Assembly (NCBI RefSeq): GCF_900230195.1
Contig: NZ_OCNE01000009.1
Span: forward strand, 62,001-126,000
DNA length: 64,000 nt
Source: Streptomyces zhaozhouensis
GTDB lineage: Bacteria > Actinomycetota > Actinomycetes > Streptomycetales > Streptomycetaceae
Direction: 5' to 3'
Within the stretch, counting starts at the first letter, position 1, and every line of letters begins with the position of its first letter. The notes beneath the pieces are model-generated. The model searched no databases. It was not told where the DNA came from and was given only the letters and a program-made list of their open reading frames with translations. Made by a program: the position numbers and the translations under genes. Below are positions 26,237-35,814 of this stretch, piece after piece.

Positions 26237-27544
26237 TCAGTGGAACTGCTCGGCCTCGGTCGAACCGGCGAGCGCCGTCGTGGACGAGGTCGGGTTGACG
26301 GCCGTGGAGACCAGGTCGAAGTAGCCGGTGCCGACCTCCCGCTGGTGCCGCACGGCGGTGAACCCGTGCCGCTGGGCGTCGAACTCCCGCTGCTGGAGGT
26401 CGACATAGGCCGTCATGCCCTGCTCGGCGTAGCCGCGCGCCAGATCGAACATGCCGTGGTTGAGCGAGTGGAAGCCGGCCAGCGTGATGAACTGGAACCG
26501 GTATCCCATCGCCCCCAACTCCCGCTGGAACTTGGCGATCTGGTCGTCGTCCAGCGCCGCCCGCCAGTTGAACGAGGGCGAGCAGTTGTAGGCCAGCAGC
26601 TGGTCGGGGTAACGGGCGTGGATCGCCTCGGCGAACTCCCTGGCCTGGTCGAGGTCCGGGGTGCCGGTCTCCATCCACAACAGGTCGGCGTAGGGGGCGT
26701 AGGCCAGGCCGCGGGCGATCGCCGAGGCCATCCCGTTGCGCACCAGGTAGAAGCCCTCCGAGGTGCGCTCGCCGGTGACGAAGGGGGCGTCGAGTTCGTC
26801 GACGTCGCTGGTCAGGAGCGTGGCGGCGAGCGCGTCGGTGCGGGCGACGATCACCGTCGGCACGTCGGAGATGTCGGCTGCCAGCCGGGCCGCGTTGAGG
26901 GTGCGGACATGCTGGGCGGTCGGCACCAGCACCTTGCCGCCCAGGTGGCCGCACTTCTTCTCGGAGGCCAGCTGGTCCTCGTAGTGGATGCCAGCGGCAC
27001 CGGCCGCGATCATGGCCTTGGTCAGCTCGAACGCGTTCAACGGCCCGCCGAAGCCCGCCTCGGCGTCGGCGACGACGGGCGCCAGCCAGTCCACGGGGTC
27101 GCTCTCGCCCTCGGCGGTGGAGATCTGGTCGGCGCGCAGCAGCGCGTTGTTGATCCGACGAACCACCTGGGGAACGGAGTTGGCCGGGTACAGGCTCTGG
27201 TCGGGGTAGGTCTGGCCGGCCTGGTTGGCGTCGGCGGCGACCTGCCAGCCGGACAGGTAGATCGCCTGGAGACCGGCCTTGACCTGCTGCACGGCCTGCC
27301 CGCCGGTGAGCGCGCCCAGCGCGTGGATGTAGTCCAGCTCGTGCAGCTGCCGCCACAGCCGCTCGGCCCCGCGCCGCGCCAGGGTGTGCTCCTCGCGGAC
27401 ACTGCCGGCGAGCTGCACCACGTCCTGGGGGCCGTAGGTGCGCTGGACGCCCCGCCACCTGGGGTCGTTGGCCCACGCGTGGGCCAACTCCTCGGCGGTC
27501 CTGGGGGTATGGGTGGGTGTGGTCGGCTGAGCGCTGAGAGTCAT
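26237..27544 (-). CDS. aceA: Isocitrate lyase
   Basis: The glyoxylate-shunt enzyme that splits isocitrate into glyoxylate and succinate for growth on acetate or fatty acids. The 435-residue protein shows the catalytic K-K-C-G-H near residue 197. It also has Y-N-C-S-P-S-F-N-W near 320 and [18 protein letters not shown] precedes the ATG. The frame continues far upstream, but the N-terminus M-T-L-S-A-Q matches the family. The RamB-type regulator transcribed divergently (27992) is the expected controller. Confidence 0.97.
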   Translation of the reverse strand: MTLSAQPTTPTHTPRTAEELAHAWANDPRWRGVQRTYGPQDVVQLAGSVREEHTLARRGAERLWRQLHELDYIHALGALTGGQAVQQVKAGLQAIYLSGWQVAADANQAGQTYPDQSLYPANSVPQVVRRINNALLRADQISTAEGESDPVDWLAPVVADAEAGFGGPLNAFELTKAMIAAGAAGIHYEDQLASEKKCGHLGGKVLVPTAQHVRTLNAARLAADISDVPTVIVARTDALAATLLTSDVDELDAPFVTGERTSEGFYLVRNGMASAIARGLAYAPYADLLWMETGTPDLDQAREFAEAIHARYPDQLLAYNCSPSFNWRAALDDDQIAKFQRELGAMGYRFQFITLAGFHSLNHGMFDLARGYAEQGMTAYVDLQQREFDAQRHGFTAVRHQREVGTGYFDLVSTAVNPTSSTTALAGSTEAEQFH

Positions 27545-27991
27545 GATCGCCTCCGCGGTGGAACTGCCCTGATGTGATCGGAGTGACCTCTGAGAGAGGC
27601 ACGGCACTGAGTGCCGTGGAGGGTGGGGGCCCGCCGGTCCCCTCCGCTGGGTGGAAACGGTGAGCAATGCTGCCGGCGGGCTCACCGGCCGATGGCGGGG
27701 GACCGTGGCGTGGGTGGGCACGGTTCCCGGGTCCGCCGGGGCCGGTTCGCCGGGGTCCGGCGGGCCGTGCTCACACTGTGACGCTGGCACTGGGTGCCAG
27801 CAAGCGTGGATCGGTGCTAACTTCGAGAAGACTTCCGGCGGCTTTTTGCTGAACGTGCCAATCACGGACGGTTTCGGACGGTTCCCGGGCGCCCCGCCAC
27901 CGGGGCCGCCCGGACCGCGCGCGACCCCGGGAACGTTCGACGAGGGCACCGACCGGGACGTTGACGAAGCTGACGGTCGAAGGAGACTGCG
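27545..27991. promoter_or_regulatory. Divergent aceA/ramB control region with a perfect inverted repeat
   Basis: A 447-bp gap between two divergent genes. GCTGGCA (27783-27789) and TGCCAGC (27795-27801) form a perfect 7-5-7 inverted repeat. About 20-45 bp later lie GTGCTAAC and TTTTTGCTGAAC, an AT-richer stretch that may hold the regulator promoter. RamB sites in Corynebacterium contain TTTGCAAA-like words; only a loose match is seen here. Confidence 0.55.
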
Positions 27992-29413
27992 GTGGCCAAG
28001 GTCTACGCGGGACCACGGTTGCGGCGGCTGCGCGCGGAACGGGGGCTGCGCCAGGCCGAACTCGCCAGGACGCTGGGCATATCGCCCGGCTATCTCAACC
28101 AGATGGAACACGACACCCGACCGCTGACCGTTCCGGTGCTGCTGCGGCTGACCGAGACCTTCGGCGTGGACCCCGAGTTCTTCTCGGGGCGGGACACCAG
28201 CCGGCTCCTCGCCGACCTGCGCGAGGCCCTCGCCGACGAGGTCGACGGCGGCCGGGTGAGCCCGGACGACCTGGGCGAACTCGCCGAGAAGCTGCCGTCC
28301 GTCGCCGAGCTCGTGCTGGAGCTGGGCCGCCGCAACCAGGCCCTGGCCCACCGGCTCGCCGAGGCCGCCGCCGCCCGCGAGGGCGAACCGGGGCCGCCGG
28401 GCGCCCGGCGGCCAGACGACCCGAGAACTCCGCACGAGGAGATCCGCGAGTTCTTCTACCGCCGACGGAACTACCTGCACGAGACCGACCTGGCGGCCGA
28501 GGACCTCGCCGAGGAGATCGGCATCCGACCGGGCGAGGTGCTGACCGTGCTCGACCGCCGGCTCTCCCGGCACGGGGTGCGGGTCGCCACCCATCCCGGG
28601 CCAGAACAGCACCGCTACGACCCGGGCGCGCGGGTGCTCTACGTCTCCGGGAGGCTGCGGCCGGGGCAGCGGGCGTTCCGCATGGCCACCCAGCTGGCGC
28701 TGCTGGAGTACGGCACCGCGCTGTCGGCCCTGGCCGGCGAGGACTTCACGCCGGGGTCGGACGCCTGGTCGCTGGCCAGGATCGGGGTGGCCCACTACTT
28801 CGCCGCCGCGCTGATCCTGCCCTACCGCGCCTTCCACGCCACCGCCGAGGAGCTGCGCTACGACATCGAGCAGCTCACCGGCACCTTCGGCCTCGGCTTC
28901 GAGACCGTCTGCCACCGGCTGAGCACCCTCCAGCGGCCGAGGCTGCGCGGCGTGCCGTTCTCCTTCGTCCGGGTGGACCGGGCCGGGAACATGTCCAAGC
29001 GGCAGTCGGCGAGCGGCTTCCACTTCTCCCACGCGGGCGGCACCTGCCCGCTGTGGAACGTCTACGAGGCGTTCGCCGCGCCCGGCCGCATTCACGTGCA
29101 GATCGCCGCCATGCCCGACGAGCAGCGCTACCTGTGGATCGCGCGCACCGTGACCCGCCACCGCGGCGGCTGGGGGGACCCGGCCAAGACCTTCGCCATC
29201 GGTCTCGGGTGTGAGGTCCAGCACGCCACGCGGCTGGTCTACTCCGACGGACTCGACCTGGGCAACGCCTCGGCCGCCACCCCGATCGGCATGGGCTGCC
29301 GCGCCTGCGAACGGCTGAACTGCCCCCAGCGCGCGGTGCCCCCGCTGGGCCGCGCGCTCGCGGTCGACGAGAACAGCAGCACCTTCGTGCCCTATCCGGT
29401 GCGCCCGGACTGA
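27992..29413 (+). CDS. ramB: RamB/ScfR-type short-chain fatty acyl regulator
   Basis: A 473-residue regulator. An XRE helix-turn-helix (about residues 8-62, [12 protein letters not shown]) is followed by a central IrrE/ImmA-like domain. A C-terminal DUF2083 segment with conserved cysteines ([14 protein letters not shown]) ends the protein. Corynebacterial RamB represses acetate and glyoxylate genes, and ScfR relatives sense acyl-CoA esters. Divergence from aceA fits that role. The start GTG at 27992 has AAGGAG eight bases upstream. The symbol is by family, not proven orthology. Confidence 0.9.
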   Translation: MAKVYAGPRLRRLRAERGLRQAELARTLGISPGYLNQMEHDTRPLTVPVLLRLTETFGVDPEFFSGRDTSRLLADLREALADEVDGGRVSPDDLGELAEKLPSVAELVLELGRRNQALAHRLAEAAAAREGEPGPPGARRPDDPRTPHEEIREFFYRRRNYLHETDLAAEDLAEEIGIRPGEVLTVLDRRLSRHGVRVATHPGPEQHRYDPGARVLYVSGRLRPGQRAFRMATQLALLEYGTALSALAGEDFTPGSDAWSLARIGVAHYFAAALILPYRAFHATAEELRYDIEQLTGTFGLGFETVCHRLSTLQRPRLRGVPFSFVRVDRAGNMSKRQSASGFHFSHAGGTCPLWNVYEAFAAPGRIHVQIAAMPDEQRYLWIARTVTRHRGGWGDPAKTFAIGLGCEVQHATRLVYSDGLDLGNASAATPIGMGCRACERLNCPQRAVPPLGRALAVDENSSTFVPYPVRPD

Positions 29414-29506
29414 AGAGCCCGGCACGCCCGGTCCGCGCGGACCGCGGCGCCGTCCGGTCGTGCGGACGGGGTGACCCTAGGCGGCCCCGTCCGCTCCGCC
29501 GGGTAT

Positions 29507-30754
29507 TCAGGGGCCGTGGAGCCGGGGGTCGCGCAACAACAGCCAGGTGCCGAAGACCGTCACGGCCATCAGCCCGAAGTAGAGCGAGGCTGAGGCGCCC
29601 AGCAGCGCCCCGCCCGCCACGGGACCGGCGAAGAAGCCCAGGTAGCGCAGCTCGGCGAAGCCGAAGTAGGCGCCCTTCCTGGAGTCCGGGGTGATGTGGT
29701 GGATGACGGTGTCGGGCATCGGGAAGAGCACCGCCTCGCCCACGGTCCAGAACACCACCCCCAGGAAGAGCAGCGCCACATGGGTCTCCAGGCCCCGGAA
29801 GAGCAGCGCGGCCACCATGAAGGCGAAGGCCCCCAACAGCGCCAGCCGCTGCGGACTCATCCGCCGGGAGAGCCAGCTCGCGGGCCACTGCATGGCGATG
29901 GCCAGGACGGCGTTCAGCGCCAGCAGCAGCGAGAAGTAGGTGACCGCCGACTCGCCCCGCACCTCCTTGATGTAGAGCGGAAGGATCGACTCGAACTGGG
30001 AGAAGACCAGGAACAGCACCAGACCGGCCGCCACCACCCGGAGCAGCAGCGGATCGCGCGTCGCCGTCCGCCAGCCGGAGCCGACGCCCTCCGCCTCGCC
30101 CCCGTGCGCCTCGTCCAGCCGGCGCAGAACGGGGGCACGGGCGACCACCAGGACGAGATAGCCGGTGAACACCACGGCCGGGGTGAGGAAGATCATCCAG
30201 TTGGCCACCGCGTAGAGCGCCGCGCCACCGAGCGGACCCACGGCCGCCGCGACGCAGAGCGTCACATAGCGGATGCGGAAGACCGCCTCTCCCATGCCGG
30301 TCGCGGCCAGCGACAGCAGCTTCTTCGTCGCCGGCTCGGTGAGCAGCCGCCCCACCCCCAGCAGGCAGACCAGCACGACGATCAGCGACAGCTGGCGCGC
30401 CGCGGCCAGCGCCGCGTAGGCGCCGACGTTGAACAGCAGCCCGGTCTGGATCACCCGCACCCCGCCGAAGCGGTCGGTCAGCAGGCCGCCGACCGCGCCG
30501 CCGAACGACGAGATCAGCGCCACGCTCCCCACCACGAGCCCGATCCGCGCCTCGGAGAGCGAGGAGACGTCCGAGAGATAGAGAGCGAGGAACGGCAACG
30601 TCGCGAAGAACGCCAGCCCGTTCAACAGGCTGCCGATCACCAGCAGCCGCAGCGCCGGATCGGCGTGCCAGGCCGTCGACCGCCCGCCGGGCGCCCCCTC
30701 GGCCGCCCCTCCCTCCGCTCCGCCGTCCGTCAACGTCCCCCCTGTGTCTGCCAT
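29507..30754 (-). CDS. MFS transporter
   Basis: A 415-residue major facilitator with about twelve helices. G-G-L-L-T-D-R-F-G-G-V-R after helix 2 is the MFS motif A. The start at 30754 follows GGGGGGAGAA, four bases away; the open frame runs on to 30844 without support. It lies 28 bp downstream of the solA-like oxidase, so the two probably form one transcript. The substrate is unknown, but drug or metabolite efflux is typical for this subgroup. Confidence 0.9.
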   Translation of the reverse strand: MADTGGTLTDGGAEGGAAEGAPGGRSTAWHADPALRLLVIGSLLNGLAFFATLPFLALYLSDVSSLSEARIGLVVGSVALISSFGGAVGGLLTDRFGGVRVIQTGLLFNVGAYAALAAARQLSLIVVLVCLLGVGRLLTEPATKKLLSLAATGMGEAVFRIRYVTLCVAAAVGPLGGAALYAVANWMIFLTPAVVFTGYLVLVVARAPVLRRLDEAHGGEAEGVGSGWRTATRDPLLLRVVAAGLVLFLVFSQFESILPLYIKEVRGESAVTYFSLLLALNAVLAIAMQWPASWLSRRMSPQRLALLGAFAFMVAALLFRGLETHVALLFLGVVFWTVGEAVLFPMPDTVIHHITPDSRKGAYFGFAELRYLGFFAGPVAGGALLGASASLYFGLMAVTVFGTWLLLRDPRLHGP

Positions 30755-30782
30755 TTCTCCCCCCGGTGTGTCGAACGCCCCG

Positions 30783-31949
30783 TCAGTCCTGTGACCACGA
30801 GCGTCGTGGGTCGAACAACTCGATCGGATGGCGGGTCTCGCCATCCAGCGCCAGCTCGGCGAGGATCTCGCCGACCACCGGCACGAACTTGAAGCCGTGC
30901 CCGGAGAAGCCGCAGGCCACCGTGACCGCGCTGTACCCGGGGTGGCGGGCTATCACGAAGTGGTCGTCGGGCGTGCTGGTGTACATGCAGGTGACCGCGT
31001 GCGACAACGTGCCGGGCAGCGTGGGCAGATGACGCCCCGCGTGCGCGGCCATGGTCGCCACCTCGTCCGGGTGGACCGTGCGGTCGACGGTCTCGGGAGT
31101 GCAGGTGCCGTCGTTCGCCCGGTAGAAGGCGACCTTCGCACCGCCCTCCGGGCCGTCGATCGCCGGGAAGCCGTAGACCGAGGTGCCGTCGCGCTCCTCC
31201 CACACGTAGACCGGGTGCCGATCCGGCAGGAAGGGCTCCACGCCCCGCTCGCCTCGCGGGGTGAACCAGTACATGACCTGACGCTCGACGGCGAGCGGGA
31301 CGCCCAGATCGGCCAGCAGCCCGGGAGCCCAGGCGCCGGGGCAGATGACCAGCTGGCCCGCCGTGTAGCTGCCGACGGCGGTACGCACCCGGACGCCGGC
31401 GCCACCCGGCAGCTCCTCCCAGGACGTCACCGGCTCGTCGAAACGGAGCTCGGCACCGGCCGCCACGGCCCGCTCGACGGCGGCGCCGACCGTCGCCTCC
31501 GGACGGACCAGGCCGGCCCTTCCCTCCCAGAGCGCCACCTCGTCCGCGTCCGGCGCCAGCGTCGGGAAGCGGCGCCTGATCTCCCGGGCGTCCAACATCT
31601 CGTGGGGCAGGTCCCAGGCCCGCGCCGAGGCCAGCGAGCCGGCCACCGTCCGGCTCTCGGGCGTGCCGACCATCAGCCCACCGCAGGCCATCCGCAGCTC
31701 CCGCCCGGTCTCCGCGGCCAACTCGTCGAACAGCTCGTACGAACGCAGCAGCAGCGGCACATACGCCGCCCCCTCGAAGTACGCCTGCCGGACGATCCGG
31801 GACCCGCCGTGGCTGGACCCCCTGTCGTGCGCGGGGCCGAAGCGCTCCAACCCGAGCACCCGGGCGCCGCGCGCGGCCAGCCGGTGCACGGCCGCGCTGC
31901 CCATGCCTCCGACGCCGAGCACGATCACGTCATAGCTGGTCGTCGACAC
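30783..31949 (-). CDS. solA: N-methyl-L-tryptophan oxidase / monomeric sarcosine oxidase family
   Basis: A 388-residue flavoenzyme that oxidatively demethylates secondary amino acids, releasing formaldehyde and H2O2. The FAD motif is [11 protein letters not shown] near the N-terminus. Cys in [12 protein letters not shown] near residue 343 is the expected covalent flavin attachment. The start GTG at 31949 has GGAGGAG ahead. The true substrate (sarcosine, N-methyltryptophan or other) cannot be told from sequence. Confidence 0.9.
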   Translation of the reverse strand: MSTTSYDVIVLGVGGMGSAAVHRLAARGARVLGLERFGPAHDRGSSHGGSRIVRQAYFEGAAYVPLLLRSYELFDELAAETGRELRMACGGLMVGTPESRTVAGSLASARAWDLPHEMLDAREIRRRFPTLAPDADEVALWEGRAGLVRPEATVGAAVERAVAAGAELRFDEPVTSWEELPGGAGVRVRTAVGSYTAGQLVICPGAWAPGLLADLGVPLAVERQVMYWFTPRGERGVEPFLPDRHPVYVWEERDGTSVYGFPAIDGPEGGAKVAFYRANDGTCTPETVDRTVHPDEVATMAAHAGRHLPTLPGTLSHAVTCMYTSTPDDHFVIARHPGYSAVTVACGFSGHGFKFVPVVGEILAELALDGETRHPIELFDPRRSWSQD

Positions 31950-32087
31950 GCCTTCTCCTCCTTCGAACGGTGGCTCGACCGCGCACGAGGGCCGGCTTCG
32001 AACCGTGGGCCGGCCTCGCGGGTCCGGACCCGGGGGCCTCGGACCCCGCGCCGCCGCGCGTCGTGGCCGCCTCGGCACAGCCGGGGC

Positions 32088-32633
32088 TCACCCGAGCCTC
32101 GTGTCACCGAGGGCGACCAGCAACCGGCGCAGCGCGTCGCTCAGCACCCGCTGGTCGGACGCGGGGAGCGCCGCCAGTATCCGCTCCTCGTTGGCCACAT
32201 GGGCCATCACCGTGCGGTCCACCAGGTCGAGCCCCGGCGAGGTCAGCCGCACCCGGACCGCCCGGCGGTCCCCGGGATCGGGGCGGCGCTCCACCAGGCC
32301 CTTGCGCTCCAGTCGGTCCAGCCGGTTGGTGATCGCACCCGAGGTGACCATCGAGGAGAGCACGAGCTCGCTCGGGGTCAACTCGTGGGGGGCACCGGCG
32401 CGCCTGAGGGTGGCCAGCACGTCGAACTCCGCGTTCTCCAGGCCGTGGGCCGTGAAGACCGGCTTCATCCGCTTGAGCAGCAGGCTCGACGCGCGGTTGA
32501 TCCGGCCGACCAGGGCCATGGCCGCCAGGCCGTCGAGGTCGGGGCGCTCGCGTGCCCACTGGGCGGTCAGCTGGTCCACGGCGTCGGTCTCGACGGGAGC
32601 TTCGACTCCGGGGGGCGCCGCGCTGTCGTTCAT
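32088..32633 (-). CDS. MarR-family transcriptional regulator
   Basis: A 181-residue winged-helix regulator. The recognition area L-T-P-S-E-L-V-L-S-S-M-V-T-S-G-A-I-T-N-R-L-D-R is followed by the wing D-R-R-A-V-R-V-R-L-T. MarR proteins repress efflux or detoxification genes and respond to phenolic ligands. It diverges from the EamA transporter at 32840 and sits upstream of solA and the MFS gene, so either side may be its target. Confidence 0.92.
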   Translation of the reverse strand: MNDSAAPPGVEAPVETDAVDQLTAQWARERPDLDGLAAMALVGRINRASSLLLKRMKPVFTAHGLENAEFDVLATLRRAGAPHELTPSELVLSSMVTSGAITNRLDRLERKGLVERRPDPGDRRAVRVRLTSPGLDLVDRTVMAHVANEERILAALPASDQRVLSDALRRLLVALGDTRLG

Positions 32634-32839
32634 GGCTTCCGGTCCTTCTGGCTTCTCGTGCGGTGGGCTGGCGGATCGGGAGTGAGTGCCTGCCCGACGG
32701 CGACTATCTTAACCTTCAGCTACTTGCCGTGAGCAAGAGGGTATGCCAGAATACTCGAAGTTATTTCAGCGTTGAGAGACATGGCGGTGAGAGATCACGC
32801 CAGCGAGGGCTCCGAGGGGCCGGGGAGTGGGGGTGCCGG

Positions 32840-33835
32840 ATGGGTGTCATCCGTGGTCGGGAGCGCGGCGACGGACGCTGGCGCCGTCTGCTGGACCGCC
32901 CCTGGGCCGTGGCGGCCCTGGCCGCGCTCGGCCCGGCGGCCTGGGGCACCACCTATGTCACGACGACGGAGCTGCTGCCCCCGGACCGCCCGCTGGCGGT
33001 CTCCGCCCTGCGCGCGCTGCCGGCCGGCCTCCTGCTGCTGGCGTTCACCCGCCGCCTCCCGCGAGGCCGTTGGTGGATGCGCGCCACGGTGCTCGGCCTG
33101 CTCAACTTCGGGGCGTTCTTCCCGCTCCTCTTCTACGGCGCCTACCGACTGCCGGGCGGTGTGGCCTCCACCGTCGGGGCGCTCTCCCCGCTGCTGGTCG
33201 CCGGGCTGGGCGTGGTGGTGCTGCGGGCCAGGCCGGGGCCGGGGACACTGCTCGCGGCGCTGCTCGGGCTCTCCGGCGTCGCCCTGCTGGTGCTGCGCGC
33301 CGACGCGGCGCTGGACGCCGCGGGGATGGCCGCGATGCTGTCGGCCACGTCGCTGATGGCGCTGGCCGTGGTGCTCGCGAAGCGCTGGGGGCGACCGCCC
33401 GGGGTCTCCCTGCTGGCCTTGACCGGCTGGCAGTTGACGGTCGGAGGGCTGGTGCTGGCGCCGCTGGCGCTCCTGGTCGAGGGCGCGCCCCCGGCGCCGA
33501 CGGCAGGCCATGTCGCCGGGTACGTCTATCTCGGGCTGATAGGCACGGTCCTGGCCTACGCCCTCTGGTTCCGGGGGATAGAGCGGCTGCCGGCCTCGTC
33601 GATGTCCTTCCTCGGGCTGGCCAACCCGGTGGTCGCGAGCTTCGCGGGGCTGGTGCTGCTGGGGCAGTCGCTCACGGGCTGGCAGTTGCTCGGACTGACG
33701 CTGGTGCTTCTCGGCGTTCTCTGGGGACAGCGCGCGAGTCAACGCCCGCGCGTCATACCGGAGTCGGCGCCGTCCTCGCCGCCCGAACGGGAGGAGACCG
33801 GCGCGTCCGGCGCCCGGGCCACGGTCGCCCCCTGA
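32840..33835 (+). CDS. EamA/DMT-family transporter
   Basis: A 331-residue drug/metabolite transporter with ten helices in two EamA repeats. The second half contains the usual G-T-V-L-A-Y-A-L-W-F-R-G-I-E-R and G-L-A-N-P-V-V-A. The start ATG at 32840 is chosen because upstream codons are not coding-like, although the frame is open to 32552. The 206-bp gap to the divergent marR is the AT-richest spot nearby and should hold both promoters and the MarR operator. I see no clear palindrome in it. Confidence 0.88.
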   Translation: MGVIRGRERGDGRWRRLLDRPWAVAALAALGPAAWGTTYVTTTELLPPDRPLAVSALRALPAGLLLLAFTRRLPRGRWWMRATVLGLLNFGAFFPLLFYGAYRLPGGVASTVGALSPLLVAGLGVVVLRARPGPGTLLAALLGLSGVALLVLRADAALDAAGMAAMLSATSLMALAVVLAKRWGRPPGVSLLALTGWQLTVGGLVLAPLALLVEGAPPAPTAGHVAGYVYLGLIGTVLAYALWFRGIERLPASSMSFLGLANPVVASFAGLVLLGQSLTGWQLLGLTLVLLGVLWGQRASQRPRVIPESAPSSPPEREETGASGARATVAP

Positions 33836-33900
33836 GCCGTCCAATGATCTGATGAGAGAGGAGAGCCCGAGAGCCTACGACCGAGGACCAAGGTGAAGAG

Positions 33901-34851
33901 ATGTCCGTGGTGAACGCGCGAGCCGCGCTGTACGAGGTCCTGGACGAGCGCTTCCGCAGCGGCAGGTGTGCGCACGGGGACCGGCAGTGGGAAGCGCTGC
34001 ACCGGGGCTCCCGTTGGGCCGAGGGCCCGGTCTACCTCCCGGCCGCCCGCAGTCTGGTGTGGAGCGACATCCCCAACGACCGGCTGCTGCGCTGGGACGA
34101 GACGACCGGAGAGGTCGGTGTCTTCCGCTCCCCGGCCGGCCACCCCAACGGGAACACGTTGGACGGCCAGGGCCGGCTGGTCACCTGCGAGCAGGGGAAC
34201 CGCCGGGTCACCAGGACCGAGCACGACGGTTCGGTGACGGTGCTCGCCGACCGCTACCGGGGCAAGCGGTTCAACAGCCCGAACGACGCGGCGGTGCGCT
34301 CGGACGGCTCGATCTGGTTCTCCGACCCGGAGTTCGGCATCGCCAGCGACTACGAGGGCCACCGGGCCGAGAGCGAGATCGGCGGGCGCAACGTCTACCG
34401 GATCGACCCGGACAGCGGCGAGGTCCGGCTGGTGGCCGACGGGTTCAGCGGACCCAATGGACTGGTCTTCTCCCCCGACGAGTCCCGGTTGCTGGTCTCC
34501 GACAGCATCGCCAACCACATCCGTGCCTTCACCGTCGGCGAGAACGGCACCCTGAGCGAGGACGGCGTCTTCGCCACCTGCGCGCAGGGGAACTTCGACA
34601 ACATCCGGTTCGACGACGCCGGCCGGCTGTGGGCCGCCGCCATGGAGGGCGGGGTGCACTGCTACCACCCGGACGGCACCCTGCTGGGGCGGCTGCTGAT
34701 CCCCGAGACGGTGGCCAACGTCCGCTTCGGCGGCCCCCGGAGGAACCGCCTGTTCATCGCCGGCACCACCACGATCTACTCGTTGATGATGAGCGTGACG
34801 GGCCTGCCGCCGCTGCCCGGGGTCTACCAGGCGCGCTCCGCCGACGGCTGA
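33901..34851 (+). CDS. SMP-30/gluconolactonase-like protein
   Basis: A 316-residue six-bladed beta-propeller hydrolase. Metal ligands are recognisable: E in R-W-A-E-G-P-V-Y, N in S-P-N-D-A-A-V and D in V-S-D-S-I-A-N-H, with P-N-G-N nearby. The family hydrolyses sugar lactones using Ca2+ or Zn2+. It is cytosolic (no signal peptide). It ends 66 bp before the initiator tRNA and follows the EamA gene closely, but no shared pathway is evident. Confidence 0.9.
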   Translation: MSVVNARAALYEVLDERFRSGRCAHGDRQWEALHRGSRWAEGPVYLPAARSLVWSDIPNDRLLRWDETTGEVGVFRSPAGHPNGNTLDGQGRLVTCEQGNRRVTRTEHDGSVTVLADRYRGKRFNSPNDAAVRSDGSIWFSDPEFGIASDYEGHRAESEIGGRNVYRIDPDSGEVRLVADGFSGPNGLVFSPDESRLLVSDSIANHIRAFTVGENGTLSEDGVFATCAQGNFDNIRFDDAGRLWAAAMEGGVHCYHPDGTLLGRLLIPETVANVRFGGPRRNRLFIAGTTTIYSLMMSVTGLPPLPGVYQARSADG

Positions 34852-34917
34852 CGAGGCGCCCCACCCGGCAATAGTGGCGCGAGCACCCCTCGGGATGGCG
34901 TAAGGTAGTGACCACGA

Positions 34918-34994
34918 CGCGGGGTGGAGCAGCTCGGTAGCTCGCTGGGCTCATAACCCAGAGGTCGCAGGTTCAAATCCTGTCCCCGCTACCA
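34918..34994 (+). tRNA. Initiator tRNA-fMet (CAT)
   Basis: A 77-nt tRNA with encoded CCA. The anticodon loop CTCATAA sits on a stem with three consecutive G-C pairs (GGG/CCC), the mark of the initiator. Position 1 (C) faces U72, an unpaired acceptor end, as initiators require; E. coli uses C1-A72. The T-arm reads GGTTCAAATCC. Confidence 0.96.
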
Positions 34995-34999
34995 GGTCG

Positions 35000-35029
35000 A
35001 AGGGCCCGGCACTCAGGTGCCGGGCCCTT
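35000..35029 (+). terminator. tRNA-fMet terminator
   Basis: AAGGGCCCGGCAC pairs perfectly with GTGCCGGGCCCTT around a TCAG loop, six bases after the tRNA 3' end. Confidence 0.9.
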
Positions 35030-35127
35030 CGCGTTGCCCACCGGGCCGGCGGCGCCGGTTTTTTCGCGAGCGTGCGGCGAGGACAAGCGGCAGACTGGGC
35101 GGTTGACCGTCCGACGAAAGGCACACC

Positions 35128-35355
35128 ATGGCGAAGAAGGCCCCGCAGCCGAAGCGCGGCAACCCCCTCCAGGCGCGGCCGGGCTTCCGCCCCCTCACCG
35201 AGCCGGACGAGATCACGCCCGACCCCGAGGGCAACCGGGCCCAGCGCAGGGCGGCCGCCAAGGCCGCCAAGGCCGCCAAGAAGGGCGTCCCGTCGCCGGC
35301 CGTCGAGGAGGAGAGGACGAGCGCCGAGGAGCAGGAGACGGCCGCTTCCGAGTAG
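35128..35355 (+). CDS. Small Lys/Ala/Glu-rich hypothetical protein
   Basis: A 75-residue, highly charged and probably disordered protein. The N-terminal half is basic (K-K-A-P-Q-P-K-R-G-N-P-L-Q-A-R-P-G-F-R-P-L). A basic Q-R-R-A-A-A-K-A-A-K-A-A-K-K stretch follows, then an acidic tail. The AAAGG ribosome site is placed eight bases before the ATG. I recall similar short proteins being widespread in Streptomyces without known function. Nucleic acid or ribosome binding is only a guess. Confidence 0.7.
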   Translation: MAKKAPQPKRGNPLQARPGFRPLTEPDEITPDPEGNRAQRRAAAKAAKAAKKGVPSPAVEEERTSAEEQETAASE

Positions 35356-35483
35356 CGCACGGTCGGCCCGTTCCGGACCGTTTCCCGCCTGGATCAGCGG
35401 GCCTCTCCTTCGAGGTGAGACCGGGGGGAGGCGGTTTTCGACGGTGTTCCGACGTGAGGGTGCGCGAGTTCGATCGCGAAGTG

Positions 35484-35520
35484 AAAGGCGCGGAACGGCG
35501 GTCGCCGTCCGCGCCTTTTC
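35484..35520 (+). terminator. Hairpin terminator in the 35356-35814 gap
   Basis: AAAGGCGCGGAACGGCG pairs with CGCCGTCCGCGCCTTTT with one mismatch and ends in TTTTC. It lies 130 bp after the small basic protein gene. The rest of this 459-bp gap has no supported gene and must carry the promoter of the XRE-TPR regulator. Confidence 0.8.
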
Positions 35521-35814
35521 GACGCCCGCCCCTCCGCCGCCTTCTGACCGCTCCGCGCGCGCCCCTCGCCCACCGCGCGTCCGGGTCCGACCACGCCCTG
35601 GCGCGGGCCCCGTCGACGCCGCCGGCGGCCGGCGTTCGGGTGGCGGCTCGCACGGGTGTCGCGGGTGGGAACGGGAGGGGTGACGGGGCGGGGCGCGGGG
35701 GTAGCGTCCGGGGTGCTGCTGCCCGGCGACTCCCTGGAGGACCCGATGTCCTTGACAACTCCCGTTCCATGCAAGGCCGTTGCTTCAGTCGCCACGTCGG
35801 TGGTGAGGTGAGCG

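Noticed and set aside
27545..29425. Upstream extension of the isocitrate lyase frame.
   Set aside because: It is antisense to the RamB-type gene. The ATG at 27544 has GGAGG and the family N-terminus.
32552..32839. N-terminal extension of the EamA transporter.
   Set aside because: It covers the MarR start and the divergent promoter region, with no ribosome site.
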